Of a stretch of DNA of 64,000 bases, positions 41,338 through 50,184 are shown piece by piece. The DNA comes from Jaenimonas drosophilae (Eukaryota > Euglenozoa > Kinetoplastea > Trypanosomatida > Trypanosomatidae). Each line of letters starts with the position of its first letter. Within the stretch, counting starts at the first letter, position 1. A model generated the notes under the pieces. That model had not been told where the DNA came from and ran no database searches. It saw nothing but the letters and a program-made list of their open reading frames with translations. The position numbers and the translations under genes are program-made. Location: contig JASAON010001624.1 of NCBI GenBank assembly GCA_030849065.1, forward strand, positions 45,608 to 109,607, written 5' to 3'.

Positions 41338-44300
41338 ATGCCACTTCATCTCTTTAAGCACCCACGGCCATCCACGCAGAGATGCAGCGGTGCAACATCC
41401 GCGTGGAGGCTGGGGCAAGCCACCAACTTCAGCCACATGCCATTTTTGTTGCAACATCATCACGATGTCCGTGACATAGATGTAGATGTACGGCGCACAA
41501 CACAGAGAAGAGCATCACCATCACCATCATCATCATCGTTGATGTTGTTGTTGGAGGAGGTATGTACGACTAGTGTGAAGCAAGACAACAACACGCAGAT
41601 GCACATGTGGTACGAGGAGATGTTGCAACAACTCACAACACCAACACATGATGATGATGATGATCATCTTCATCCAGACGCAAGAACCAACAAGATGTGT
41701 GAAGATGTGGCACGCCTCTGCCGAAGGTATCGCGATGCATCGTCATGTGTTGTATCGTGGCGCATTCCGCCTCGCCCATTTTGCATCAGCGCACTCAGCG
41801 CAGCAGTGGAGAGCCTCTCATCATCATCATCATACAACATGTGCGTGCGTGAAGATCAACGCACGCAGGTGCAGTGGAGGGTGGAGCTTCGAGCAGAGAC
41901 GATGCGTTGGTGGAGCCTCACACATGAGCACAACGAAGCCGCACGCGAGTACGTCAACGTGCGCAACATCGCAACCGCCGTACAAAATGTATGTGTGCGT
42001 GCTGATGATGATGATGATGGTGATGAAGCGTCAGAGGTACGCAAACACTTTTACCATGATCTTCGCAAGCGTGCTTCTGCACTCAGCACAAGGATGCGTC
42101 AGAGTTGTGTTGTTGGTGATGATCATCATCACCAACAACAACAACGCAATGAAGATGAGTCGTGGAGGTGGTGTGTGGTGCATCCGCAACCTCATCACGA
42201 GTGGCTGTGCTGGAGCTGGAAGATGTGTTGCGCCATTCCAGTACATGTTCGTGGCCCCACCACAACACGTCAAAACGGCAGAGATGATGTTGTCGGTGTG
42301 TGGGAACGTCTCATCATGTGTGGCAACACCACAAAATGGATGTTGGCACCGGGCACGCGTGCAGATGCAACCGATGCCATGAAGGTACTCCGTCATTGCG
42401 CAACATCAACACCGACGCACGTGAGTGTGGTGGAGGAGCTACCTCGACTGCCGACGATGCTCCTCCTGACTGCATCTCATCCATATAAATGGTGGAGCAA
42501 AGATGATCATCGCCATCAACATCATGAGCAGCGTGAGGAGCTGCTCAACGCCGTGGACGAGATGAAGAGGATGGCGATGCAGCAATGGCAGTTGCTCATC
42601 CACGACGCATCAACGTTGGCTTCATGTGCTCCTCCAACTTTGATGATGTTGCCGCCGTGGAGATGTACAGCGACGGATGAGGTGTTGAAGTTGAGGGACG
42701 AGCCACCAACACAACGCCGACGTGTTGAGGCAATGGTGTTGGGAGAGATGGCGATGGATGATGATGATGATGATGATGAGGTTGGAGAACAATCATCTTC
42801 AAGATTGAAGAAGATGGAGCAACTTCCGCTGGAGAGACGCCTCATCACTGCACGGGTGGAGGAGGTGCTGAAGAAGAGGATGCCATACAACAACAACTCC
42901 GAGACCAACAACAACAACAACAACAACACCAACATCATCATCTCTGCACAGCCGACGTGGATGGATGAGCTGCTTCGGCTGGAGCACCTCTTCATTGTGC
43001 CTCGCCATGACTTCCCTACACCACACATTAGTGCTACAACACTTCCATCATTATCATCATCATCATCATCATCATCCATGATGTTGTTGTTGAAGCAGGA
43101 GATGAGGGACCTACCGTGGAGCTCAACGCTTCATCATGATGCTGACGTACATCAGTTTGTGTTTCCTGCTTCTGTGGATGGAGGTGATGGCGCCGTCACA
43201 ACACTGCGCAATCGAGCCGGTGAGACGCTGAAATCAACGGTGTTGGCAGATTGGATGCGTGCGTTGCATCAACGTACATGTACGAATGACGTTGATGATC
43301 GTGATGAGGTACCTCTGCATGTGTGTTGTGGTCCTCCTCCGCAGGAGCAGTCGCGGCGAAGGATGGAGTTGCTCAACGCAATGCTGCGCTGCGAGGTGAT
43401 GCAGCAATCATCCAACAACAACAACAACAACATCAATGATTATGATGATGATGATGGTTTTGGTGAATGCCTCTACGCACATGAAGTTCTTCATGGAAGT
43501 TTGGCTGACAAACGTGCCTGCGTCGTGGAGCTCCTCTCATCAACCATGGCAACAACGTGGACGGAGCACTCTCATGATGCTTCACCACCTCAACCACAAT
43601 ATGATGATGATGATGTTGTTGTTGCTGATGATGATGTTGCACAACAATCATGTTTGTTGGGGGATGTGTTTAGACGTGCCGCACGTCGCGATCATCGTCT
43701 CTTCTTCTTCACATTCTTCCTGCAGCTGATGGAGGCTGAGGCAGCGATGCGTACCTCAACGTCGGAGACGATGAAAAACAACAACAACAACAACACACGT
43801 GATGATGATGGAGGCCGATACGAGATGTGGTCGGCACAGCGTAGATGGGTCGAGAGCTCCTCTTCTTCTTCTTCAGATGATGATGATGTTGGTGTTGTTG
43901 TTGATGGTACTACAACACACGTGCGTGTGCCAAGATGCACTTCCGAACGAAGGAGGAGCTCCCACACAGAAGCAGTTTCTTCGGCCAACTATTTGCCCAT
44001 GCATCCTTTCTTGCATGAGGTTGGTGTGGATGATGTCCTTCGTCATGTGGCGATGCACGTACTACACAACCCGCAACATCCGCTGCGTCGTCGTCGCTTT
44101 GCGCGCCATGCGTGGAACCTCGAGGAGGAGGTGCGCAATCGCATGGCCATCAACAACAACAACAATGATGATGATGATGCACACGCAGTTGCGCGCGAAG
44201 ATGCTCTCATCATGTCGTTGCCACATGCGTATCGATACTCCACCTCACACACCCGTACGCAGTCGTTGAAGAAGGCGGCTGACGATGTTGTGAAGCTGCG

Positions 44301-44415
44301 ACTGGATGCGTGGCGTAGCGCGCACACCTCCGCACGTTTGTGGCGCCAACTACGCCACAACAACACCACGGAGGAGATGGAGATGGACGATCTCGCCAGA
44401 GGCGTTGTTATGTGA
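41338..44415 (+). CDS. Large low-complexity protein of unknown function
   Basis: 1025 residues, not recognised. Asp, Asn, His and Ser runs, all encoded by trinucleotide repeats, alternate with ordinary-looking stretches rich in Arg, Trp, His and Leu. Examples are a helical region at about 160-245, a block at about 355-400, one at about 470-540 and a C-terminal basic helix (about 1000-1012). No signal peptide, membrane helix or catalytic motif is evident. The continuous frame of over 3 kb and its position in the gene array argue that it is real. The first ~90 residues are less convincing, and starts at M34 or M69 are alternatives to the ATG at 41338. It could be a rapidly evolving structural or mitochondrial helical-repeat protein, but nothing shows this directly. 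Confidence 0.65.
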   Translation: MPLHLFKHPRPSTQRCSGATSAWRLGQATNFSHMPFLLQHHHDVRDIDVDVRRTTQRRASPSPSSSSLMLLLEEVCTTSVKQDNNTQMHMWYEEMLQQLTTPTHDDDDDHLHPDARTNKMCEDVARLCRRYRDASSCVVSWRIPPRPFCISALSAAVESLSSSSSYNMCVREDQRTQVQWRVELRAETMRWWSLTHEHNEAAREYVNVRNIATAVQNVCVRADDDDDGDEASEVRKHFYHDLRKRASALSTRMRQSCVVGDDHHHQQQQRNEDESWRWCVVHPQPHHEWLCWSWKMCCAIPVHVRGPTTTRQNGRDDVVGVWERLIMCGNTTKWMLAPGTRADATDAMKVLRHCATSTPTHVSVVEELPRLPTMLLLTASHPYKWWSKDDHRHQHHEQREELLNAVDEMKRMAMQQWQLLIHDASTLASCAPPTLMMLPPWRCTATDEVLKLRDEPPTQRRRVEAMVLGEMAMDDDDDDDEVGEQSSSRLKKMEQLPLERRLITARVEEVLKKRMPYNNNSETNNNNNNNTNIIISAQPTWMDELLRLEHLFIVPRHDFPTPHISATTLPSLSSSSSSSSMMLLLKQEMRDLPWSSTLHHDADVHQFVFPASVDGGDGAVTTLRNRAGETLKSTVLADWMRALHQRTCTNDVDDRDEVPLHVCCGPPPQEQSRRRMELLNAMLRCEVMQQSSNNNNNNINDYDDDDGFGECLYAHEVLHGSLADKRACVVELLSSTMATTWTEHSHDASPPQPQYDDDDVVVADDDVAQQSCLLGDVFRRAARRDHRLFFFTFFLQLMEAEAAMRTSTSETMKNNNNNNTRDDDGGRYEMWSAQRRWVESSSSSSSDDDDVGVVVDGTTTHVRVPRCTSERRRSSHTEAVSSANYLPMHPFLHEVGVDDVLRHVAMHVLHNPQHPLRRRRFARHAWNLEEEVRNRMAINNNNNDDDDAHAVAREDALIMSLPHAYRYSTSHTRTQSLKKAADDVVKLRLDAWRSAHTSARLWRQLRHNNTTEEMEMDDLARGVVM

Positions 44416-44587
44416 TGCCCCACGCTCACATCTTCTTTTTTTTCTTCTGCTACTTCATGAAATGCATTCACTTCTCTGCTACCTCAACACATACTCATAC
44501 TCACATTCACTCATGATGTTGGATCATTCATGCTCATGCTGATCATGTACTCTCTTCTTCTCTATTTACACTAACACACACAACAAC

Positions 44588-44619
<32 letters not shown>

Positions 44620-44793
44620 ATATACGCACAGCATAGTGTGTAAGGCAACAACAACATACGTACATCACCTACACGTGCATAGACTAGAAAAAAAAAGTCT
44701 TCATGAGCATCTCCATCGCTGGAGGCTGTTGCAACTGAAAACCAGTATCGTCTACCAACTACATCACCAACACCAACACCAACCATCATCATC
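44416..44793. other. Intergenic region
   Basis: No gene seen. Pyrimidine-rich stretches at 44428-44450 and 44549-44567 may direct splicing, and an A9 run sits at 44687-44696. Confidence 0.45.
44590..44619. repeat. (ATC)n microsatellite
   Basis: About ten perfect CAT/ATC units upstream of the NEK kinase gene. Confidence 0.9.
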
Positions 44794-47466
44794 ATGAATG
44801 AGTATCACATCATTGAAAAGATGGCCACGGGAAGTTTTGGCATCGTCTTCCGCATTCGTCGCTTGATTGATGATGCGATCTTGGTGCTGAAGCGCATACC
44901 TCTCGAGGACCTCGATCCACCACAACGCATCCAAGCCACTCAGGAGCTCTGCTTGATGAGCCAACTACATCATCCCTACATTGTGGCACAACGTGATGCG
45001 TTCCTCTTCAACACCAGCGACCTGTGCCTCGTCATGGACTACTACGACGGCGGCGATCTCGATGCGCTCCTCTTCACCCAACGTGGCGAGGATTCCTACT
45101 TTGACCTTCGCACGGTGATGTTGTGGTTCGTGCAGATGCTCCTCGCCGTACACTATCTCCACGCACACGGCGTGATTCACCGCGACATCAAGAGCCACAA
45201 CATCTTCCTCAATGGCGATCATCAATCCGTCGCGGTGGGAGATTTCGGCATCGCGGAAAAGATTGATCTGACGAAAGTGAATGGCACACGTCGGAAAGTT
45301 GTTGGTGGTGGTGGTGGTGGTGGTGCTCGTCCATCGAGCAGCAGCTTGTCAGGATCACCCATCACAACCGATCTACGCCACTACCAAGTCAGCAGCACCT
45401 TCACACCCAGTGCGAGCATCAGCAACGCACACATGAGCCAACCAACGCTGCCGACGCAACCATCACCACGTCCTGACTCCCCCAACAACAACAACAACAA
45501 CAACTCCTCGAGCGATCTTCTCTACCAAACGAAACACAACCCGCACAACATGGATAGCTCATGCCACTCCGACTTTGCTCCATCACCACACCTGCCGCCA
45601 TCCTCATCCTCCGCGACCACCACAACCACCACCGCTGGAGGAGCTGCACCAACAACAACAACATCAGCAGCAGCTGGAGGTGGTGGTGGTGCTGCTGGCG
45701 TACCCTTCATGGCCATGAAAGGTACGCCATTATACATGAGCCCAGAAGCTCTTCAATCTGGTGTTTCAAGTGGGCCCAAATCAGATGTGTGGGCTCTCGG
45801 ATGCATCGTGTACGAGCTGCTCAGCCTGCGCCATCCCTTTGAAACACGTGATTTGGGTGCGTTGGTGTTGCGCGTGACGAGCGGTGATCGCGATCCTCTC
45901 CCGCCACACTACCCGCCCGCGGTGCATGAGTTGGTGGATGCGATGCTGAGCGTGGATGAGCAGCAACGGCCAACCTGCGAGGAGCTGCTGCACATGCCAT
46001 TGGTGGCGGCCTATCTGCGCTTGTTGTTGGCATTGCGTGTGCCATCAGATGTACCATCGTGCGATGTGGAGAAGTCCTTGGCGAAGCAGCTCCGCCATCT
46101 CGGACCAACCCCGCCCGGCGCACCGAGCTGCACCACCTATGAGCACATGATGAAGGAGCCAGAGTGTTTGCCGTCGGTGGCGCGTGAGCGTGCCGAGCGG
46201 CACCAACTCATTCCTCCCTCCTCTGCGTTCTTTCATTGTGGCAGCTCCGCGACCTCGCTGCGTACCTCGGCTGGAGCCTTTAGCTTCAGTGTGCCACAAC
46301 CAAGTGATGCCGGTCGTGGAGGGGAGATGATGATGATGAGCAGCAACAACCGCAACAACAGCCCGCCACGCCCATCACGCTCACCTGTTTCATCTCCGCG
46401 ACCACCACCGCCACCACAACGTCAGCCCCACGATCGAGCTCTCGTCAGCAGCAATGATACAAGCAGCTTCAGCAACCGTCAACCACTACCACCACCACAA
46501 CAAGTACAACAACAACAACACCAACACCAACACCAATCGCAACAATCACAACAACAACAACAACAAGTATCACGACGACGTCGAAGCTCTGCGGTGAGCC
46601 CCATCGTCTTCACACCTGCCATGATGATGGAGGTGGAGGTGGCGAATGCTGCCGAGGCGGAGGAGGCGGAGTGGGTGTTCTGCCACCACCCCAACGTTGT
46701 TGATCTGCGTGGTGCGGATGTGCCAACGTTGGTGGCCGAGGCACGACGATTGCGTGCGCTCATCCAAGGTGAGTTGCGCCTGCAACAACAACGTCGCGGC
46801 ATGGCGGAGCTCCGGACCAAATTTGGGGATCTCTTCGTGGAGTTGATGCAGCCCGCACGCCGCCAGTCAAGCACACGTGCCATGTTGGGCATCCGTGGAG
46901 ACGATGATGGCGACCTCCACATGCATCGTGCGGTGAGCGCCAACAATGATGGGTGTACGCCGCGGCCCAACACACATCCGCCATGGCCACCACCTCCATC
47001 CTCCGCGCACAGCTCCGCCAGAGATGATGATTTGCCGGCCTACGCTCGCCATCACCAACAACAACAACATGTTGTCGCGGCCGCCTCCACCCTTCATGAT
47101 GGTCTACGTAGCACCTCCACTGCTGCCGCCGCGGCCCTGGCCTTTCGTGATGTTGCCGCATCCCACACATTTTTTGGCGCGACCTTACACGCACACCTGG
47201 CGCCCTACCTGGTACGTCGTGCACGTCTCGTGGAGCACATTCTTCTTCTTCTGACACCAACACAACTGGATGGCGTGTATTCCTACTATATGCAACACAA
47301 TTTGGCGCGACGCAGCCCACGTGCGGTGCGCGAGATTGTGCCGGATCGACGAGCGTGGCAGGTGCTGCCGACCGTGGAGGAGCTCGTCGTGGTGGATGTG
47401 TTTCTTGGCCGGCAACTGGCGACGAAGCACAATGCGCAACCTGCCGCGGAAGTGGAGTGGGGCTGA
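44794..47466 (+). CDS. NEK-family protein kinase with activation-loop insertion
   Basis: 890 residues. The kinase domain starts at once: MATGSFGIVF forms the nucleotide loop, with Ala in place of the usual first Gly. Then come ATP lysine K33 (LVLKRIP), HRDIKSHNIFL with D131, DFG with D150, and GTPLYMSPEAL from G310. It continues to about 410 with SDVWALGCIVYELLSLRHPF. These features fit NIMA-related (NEK) kinases, which in protists control flagella, basal bodies and cell division. Between DFG and GTP there are about 160 residues instead of the usual ~20, made of Gly, Ser, Thr, Asn and Ala low-complexity sequence. The C-terminal half contains a Pro/Gln/His-rich linker (about 510-600), then a helical region (about 615-690) and an unrecognised ~100-residue end. 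Catalytic residues are intact. Confidence 0.87.
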   Translation: MNEYHIIEKMATGSFGIVFRIRRLIDDAILVLKRIPLEDLDPPQRIQATQELCLMSQLHHPYIVAQRDAFLFNTSDLCLVMDYYDGGDLDALLFTQRGEDSYFDLRTVMLWFVQMLLAVHYLHAHGVIHRDIKSHNIFLNGDHQSVAVGDFGIAEKIDLTKVNGTRRKVVGGGGGGGARPSSSSLSGSPITTDLRHYQVSSTFTPSASISNAHMSQPTLPTQPSPRPDSPNNNNNNNSSSDLLYQTKHNPHNMDSSCHSDFAPSPHLPPSSSSATTTTTTAGGAAPTTTTSAAAGGGGGAAGVPFMAMKGTPLYMSPEALQSGVSSGPKSDVWALGCIVYELLSLRHPFETRDLGALVLRVTSGDRDPLPPHYPPAVHELVDAMLSVDEQQRPTCEELLHMPLVAAYLRLLLALRVPSDVPSCDVEKSLAKQLRHLGPTPPGAPSCTTYEHMMKEPECLPSVARERAERHQLIPPSSAFFHCGSSATSLRTSAGAFSFSVPQPSDAGRGGEMMMMSSNNRNNSPPRPSRSPVSSPRPPPPPQRQPHDRALVSSNDTSSFSNRQPLPPPQQVQQQQHQHQHQSQQSQQQQQQVSRRRRSSAVSPIVFTPAMMMEVEVANAAEAEEAEWVFCHHPNVVDLRGADVPTLVAEARRLRALIQGELRLQQQRRGMAELRTKFGDLFVELMQPARRQSSTRAMLGIRGDDDGDLHMHRAVSANNDGCTPRPNTHPPWPPPPSSAHSSARDDDLPAYARHHQQQQHVVAAASTLHDGLRSTSTAAAAALAFRDVAASHTFFGATLHAHLAPYLVRRARLVEHILLLLTPTQLDGVYSYYMQHNLARRSPRAVREIVPDRRAWQVLPTVEELVVVDVFLGRQLATKHNAQPAAEVEWG

Positions 47467-47744
47467 GCTCCCTTTGCCAACAACAACACACACACACACA
47501 TGTGTGTTCATCATCTTTATGCCTCAAGCACAATTTCTTCTTCATGATACCATCGTCATCATTTCATCATGTTCTGTATCACGACCTCCTCGCATCATCT
47601 TCATTCTTCTTCTTGTTAGCCAGTTGGTACTTCTTCTTTCCTACACTCACTCACTGGTGGCAGCACACCAACCACCATTGACACGCAAACACACAACACC
47701 ATCATTATCATCCCCCCAGCCACCTGAGCACAAGAGAGAAGGAG

Positions 47745-49328
47745 ATGGCGGCACACCATCCTCTTCCGCGGAGTGGCACACACGTGATGATTGCGACTCT
47801 CGTGTTGATGATGATGATGATGACGTTGCCGTCTGCCACCGCCGTCACCACCCCCATCTCACCCGCCGCTGGGCCTCTTGTTGGCAATGAGCTCCCTCAC
47901 TCAACCTACTCGTGGGATTTTGGCAGCGTTCTCGGCACCACTTCGGGATGGTGGGCGTCGTGGTTCCCACAGTGCACCCAACCCTACCAGGCCCCCATCA
48001 ACATTACAACCGATACCATCATCAACAACGCCGCCACCAAAACCTTGGTGCTCCAGACCGTATCGGGCAAGCCCATGGGCCTCTTTGATGCCATTGTGGC
48101 CTACAACAGCACCTTCAACATGGTGCGGTGCGATGTGAGTTCAGATCACTTCCTCTTCTACTTTTACTGGGCCGAGGATGTTACAACACCAGAACAAATC
48201 GCCGCGCTGCCAACTTTCGCCCTCAACCGCTTCACCGTACGATTCCCTTCCGAGCACGAAATCAACGGCCAACAAACGTCGGTGGAGCTGCGCTACGTCT
48301 TCTCCTCCACGACGCGCATCGCGAGTGGCCAGCCGACGGACATCACCGACGAATCCATCGGCCCCAACAGCTCCGTCTCTATTGTAATTCTCCTGAATGA
48401 AACCCTTGACAACGAAGGCGATGACAACATTGAGCTCCTCTTCAAGCAGCTCATGGCCGGCTACAGTGCCGGGAGCACCAAGATCAAGGCCTTCTTCCCA
48501 TCCTATGAGACCTTGTACTACTACCGCGGCTCACAATCCATCCCGCCATGTGCGGGTGGCGTTGATTACTTCATTGGGCCAACCATCTATCCCATCGAGG
48601 CATCCACGCTGAAGCTGTTGCAGAAGTACGGGCCCACGTGGACGTCGTACCGCCCGATTCAGGCAACGGAAGGACGGCCCATCATGGAGGTGAAGGCGGA
48701 GATGGTGAATGTGCTGCCCAAGTACCGCACGACGCCCGCACCGGTGCGCTATCAGGTGATGGATGAAAGTCTGAGCTTCAATGGCTACGGCCAACGCTAT
48801 GGTGCGTGGATGGCGGGGCTCATGTGTGCCTTGCTCGCCTGTTGCATCCTCTTCTTGTTGATTGAGCGTGGTACGTACACCTTGCCCTACTATCTCTCGT
48901 GGAGGTGCCCGAACAGCGCACGCGAGGTCTTTGGCGTGCCGGTTTATTTTCATTGCGAGAGTGGGGCGCCATTGATGGATGATGGCACCGCGCCATCCTC
49001 CGCGGGCGGCTCGCACAATGACGATGATGAGCATCGAAGCAGCGGTGGTTTAGGTGGCGGAGTTGGTGGGAGTGGGGGAACCAACGAGGCCATCTCGTCC
49101 TCCACCCCACTCAGCGTACACAGCGGGCATGTGGCAACGGCGGAGGAGGGAAAGAAGCTCACGAGTAGTGATGAAAGTGTGTCAAAGCCGCCAGCGGGAG
49201 GTGGTGTGGCCGGTGCATCATCACCACACATGCAGAAGGTGCCGATTGCCGAGGCAGGAGATGATGATGATGAGGATGTAGATGATGTTGGCGATGATGA
49301 TGATGAGCATAACAACAGCTCCATGTAG
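47745..49328 (+). CDS. Membrane-anchored alpha-carbonic-anhydrase-like protein, zinc ligands lost
   Basis: 527 residues. Residues 1-33 look like a signal peptide (core IATLVLMMMMMTLPSATA). Residues 45-340 follow the alpha-carbonic anhydrase layout: SWDFGSV, QCTQPYQAPINITTD, a strand block, SEHEINGQQTSVELRYVF, YYYRGSQSIPPC and a final IYPIEAS. The cysteines of QCTQ and PPC fit the disulfide of secreted members. The zinc-binding HFHW motif is LFYFYW here (Tyr139 and Tyr141 for the two His), and the third His, in ELHLVH, is Arg183 in ELRYVF. So zinc binding and CO2 hydration should be lost. A transmembrane helix follows at about 352-373 (WMAGLMCALLACCILFLL), then a ~150-residue cytosolic tail, Ser/Gly-rich and ending in an Asp/Glu stretch. 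It is best seen as a type I surface protein with a carbonic-anhydrase-related binding domain, perhaps a receptor or adhesin; that role is inference. Confidence 0.78.
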   Translation: MAAHHPLPRSGTHVMIATLVLMMMMMTLPSATAVTTPISPAAGPLVGNELPHSTYSWDFGSVLGTTSGWWASWFPQCTQPYQAPINITTDTIINNAATKTLVLQTVSGKPMGLFDAIVAYNSTFNMVRCDVSSDHFLFYFYWAEDVTTPEQIAALPTFALNRFTVRFPSEHEINGQQTSVELRYVFSSTTRIASGQPTDITDESIGPNSSVSIVILLNETLDNEGDDNIELLFKQLMAGYSAGSTKIKAFFPSYETLYYYRGSQSIPPCAGGVDYFIGPTIYPIEASTLKLLQKYGPTWTSYRPIQATEGRPIMEVKAEMVNVLPKYRTTPAPVRYQVMDESLSFNGYGQRYGAWMAGLMCALLACCILFLLIERGTYTLPYYLSWRCPNSAREVFGVPVYFHCESGAPLMDDGTAPSSAGGSHNDDDEHRSSGGLGGGVGGSGGTNEAISSSTPLSVHSGHVATAEEGKKLTSSDESVSKPPAGGGVAGASSPHMQKVPIAEAGDDDDEDVDDVGDDDDEHNNSSM

Positions 49329-49960
49329 AGGGTGGAGGGGGAAGTTGGGTGCTGCTGTGCGCATCATCTTCTTCTTTTTGCACCCTCGCCACACCTACAC
49401 GTGCGCACGCACATGCGCATGCGCAACAACCTGCTCTAGCTCATGCATGTGTGTGCTCTTCATCTTCTTCAATTTCCTCTGCTCATCCACGGACCATCAA
49501 CGCCATAAACCAACAACAATACTCTGAAAAAAAAAACAGAGATTGTGGCGTGCGGATGGTGAGACAATAACAACAACACACGTGGACGGAGGAGATGAAC
49601 GCTGCTACTCACGCCAACCTCATGTGTTGGTCATGCTATCCCAACAAGAAGACGCGCACATCATTGGGGAAAAACAACAACAACAACAACACTTTTTTCT
49701 TTTTCTTTCATGTTCATGGAACCTCATGCGTTCTCTCCACCTCCTCCTCTTCTTGCAACGGCCCCTGTGCCGATGTGGCGTGCGTAGGAGGATGGAGGGC
49801 ATCACCACCAAGACACGCACATACATGTGCTGATTGGATGCTATGCCAGTGACCAACTTCACTACACAAGATGCTCATCTGTTTCTTCTTCTTCATCATT
49901 CTTCTTCTCTTTGTTATGTGCCGTAGCAAACACAGGAGCTCCACGGACTCCCTTTCTCTT

Positions 49961-49961
49961 C

Positions 49962-49998
<37 letters not shown>
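49961..49998 (+). repeat. (CAA)n microsatellite
   Basis: About twelve perfect CAA units upstream of the second NEK gene. Confidence 0.93.
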
Positions 49999-50078
49999 TC
50001 GAGATCATCTGCGGAATAGGAAGAGGCCTTGGACCTCCACCTGCCGTACTCCGCCAATCATAGAGTGGGGAGTTGTGC

Positions 50079-50103
50079 TTCTTTTTTTTTTTTGCTGCCG
50101 TAG
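50079..50103 (+). promoter_or_regulatory. Candidate trans-splice acceptor for second NEK kinase
   Basis: A T12 run within a pyrimidine tract is followed by the first AG at 50102-50103, about 80 bases before the ATG at 50185. One of the cleanest such signals in the window. Confidence 0.6.
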
Positions 50104-50184
50104 CACACACACACACACATACTTCGATAGCCCCGCACTACTCATATTCATCATCATCATCATCAACATATACACCCGTTCACC

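Larger units (their letters stand above)
49329..50184. other. Intergenic region
   Basis: No convincing gene. It contains (CAA)n at 49674-49690 and 49961-49998, pyrimidine-rich stretches at 49692-49710 and 49881-49912, and a strong T-tract at 50079-50092 annotated separately. Confidence 0.5.
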
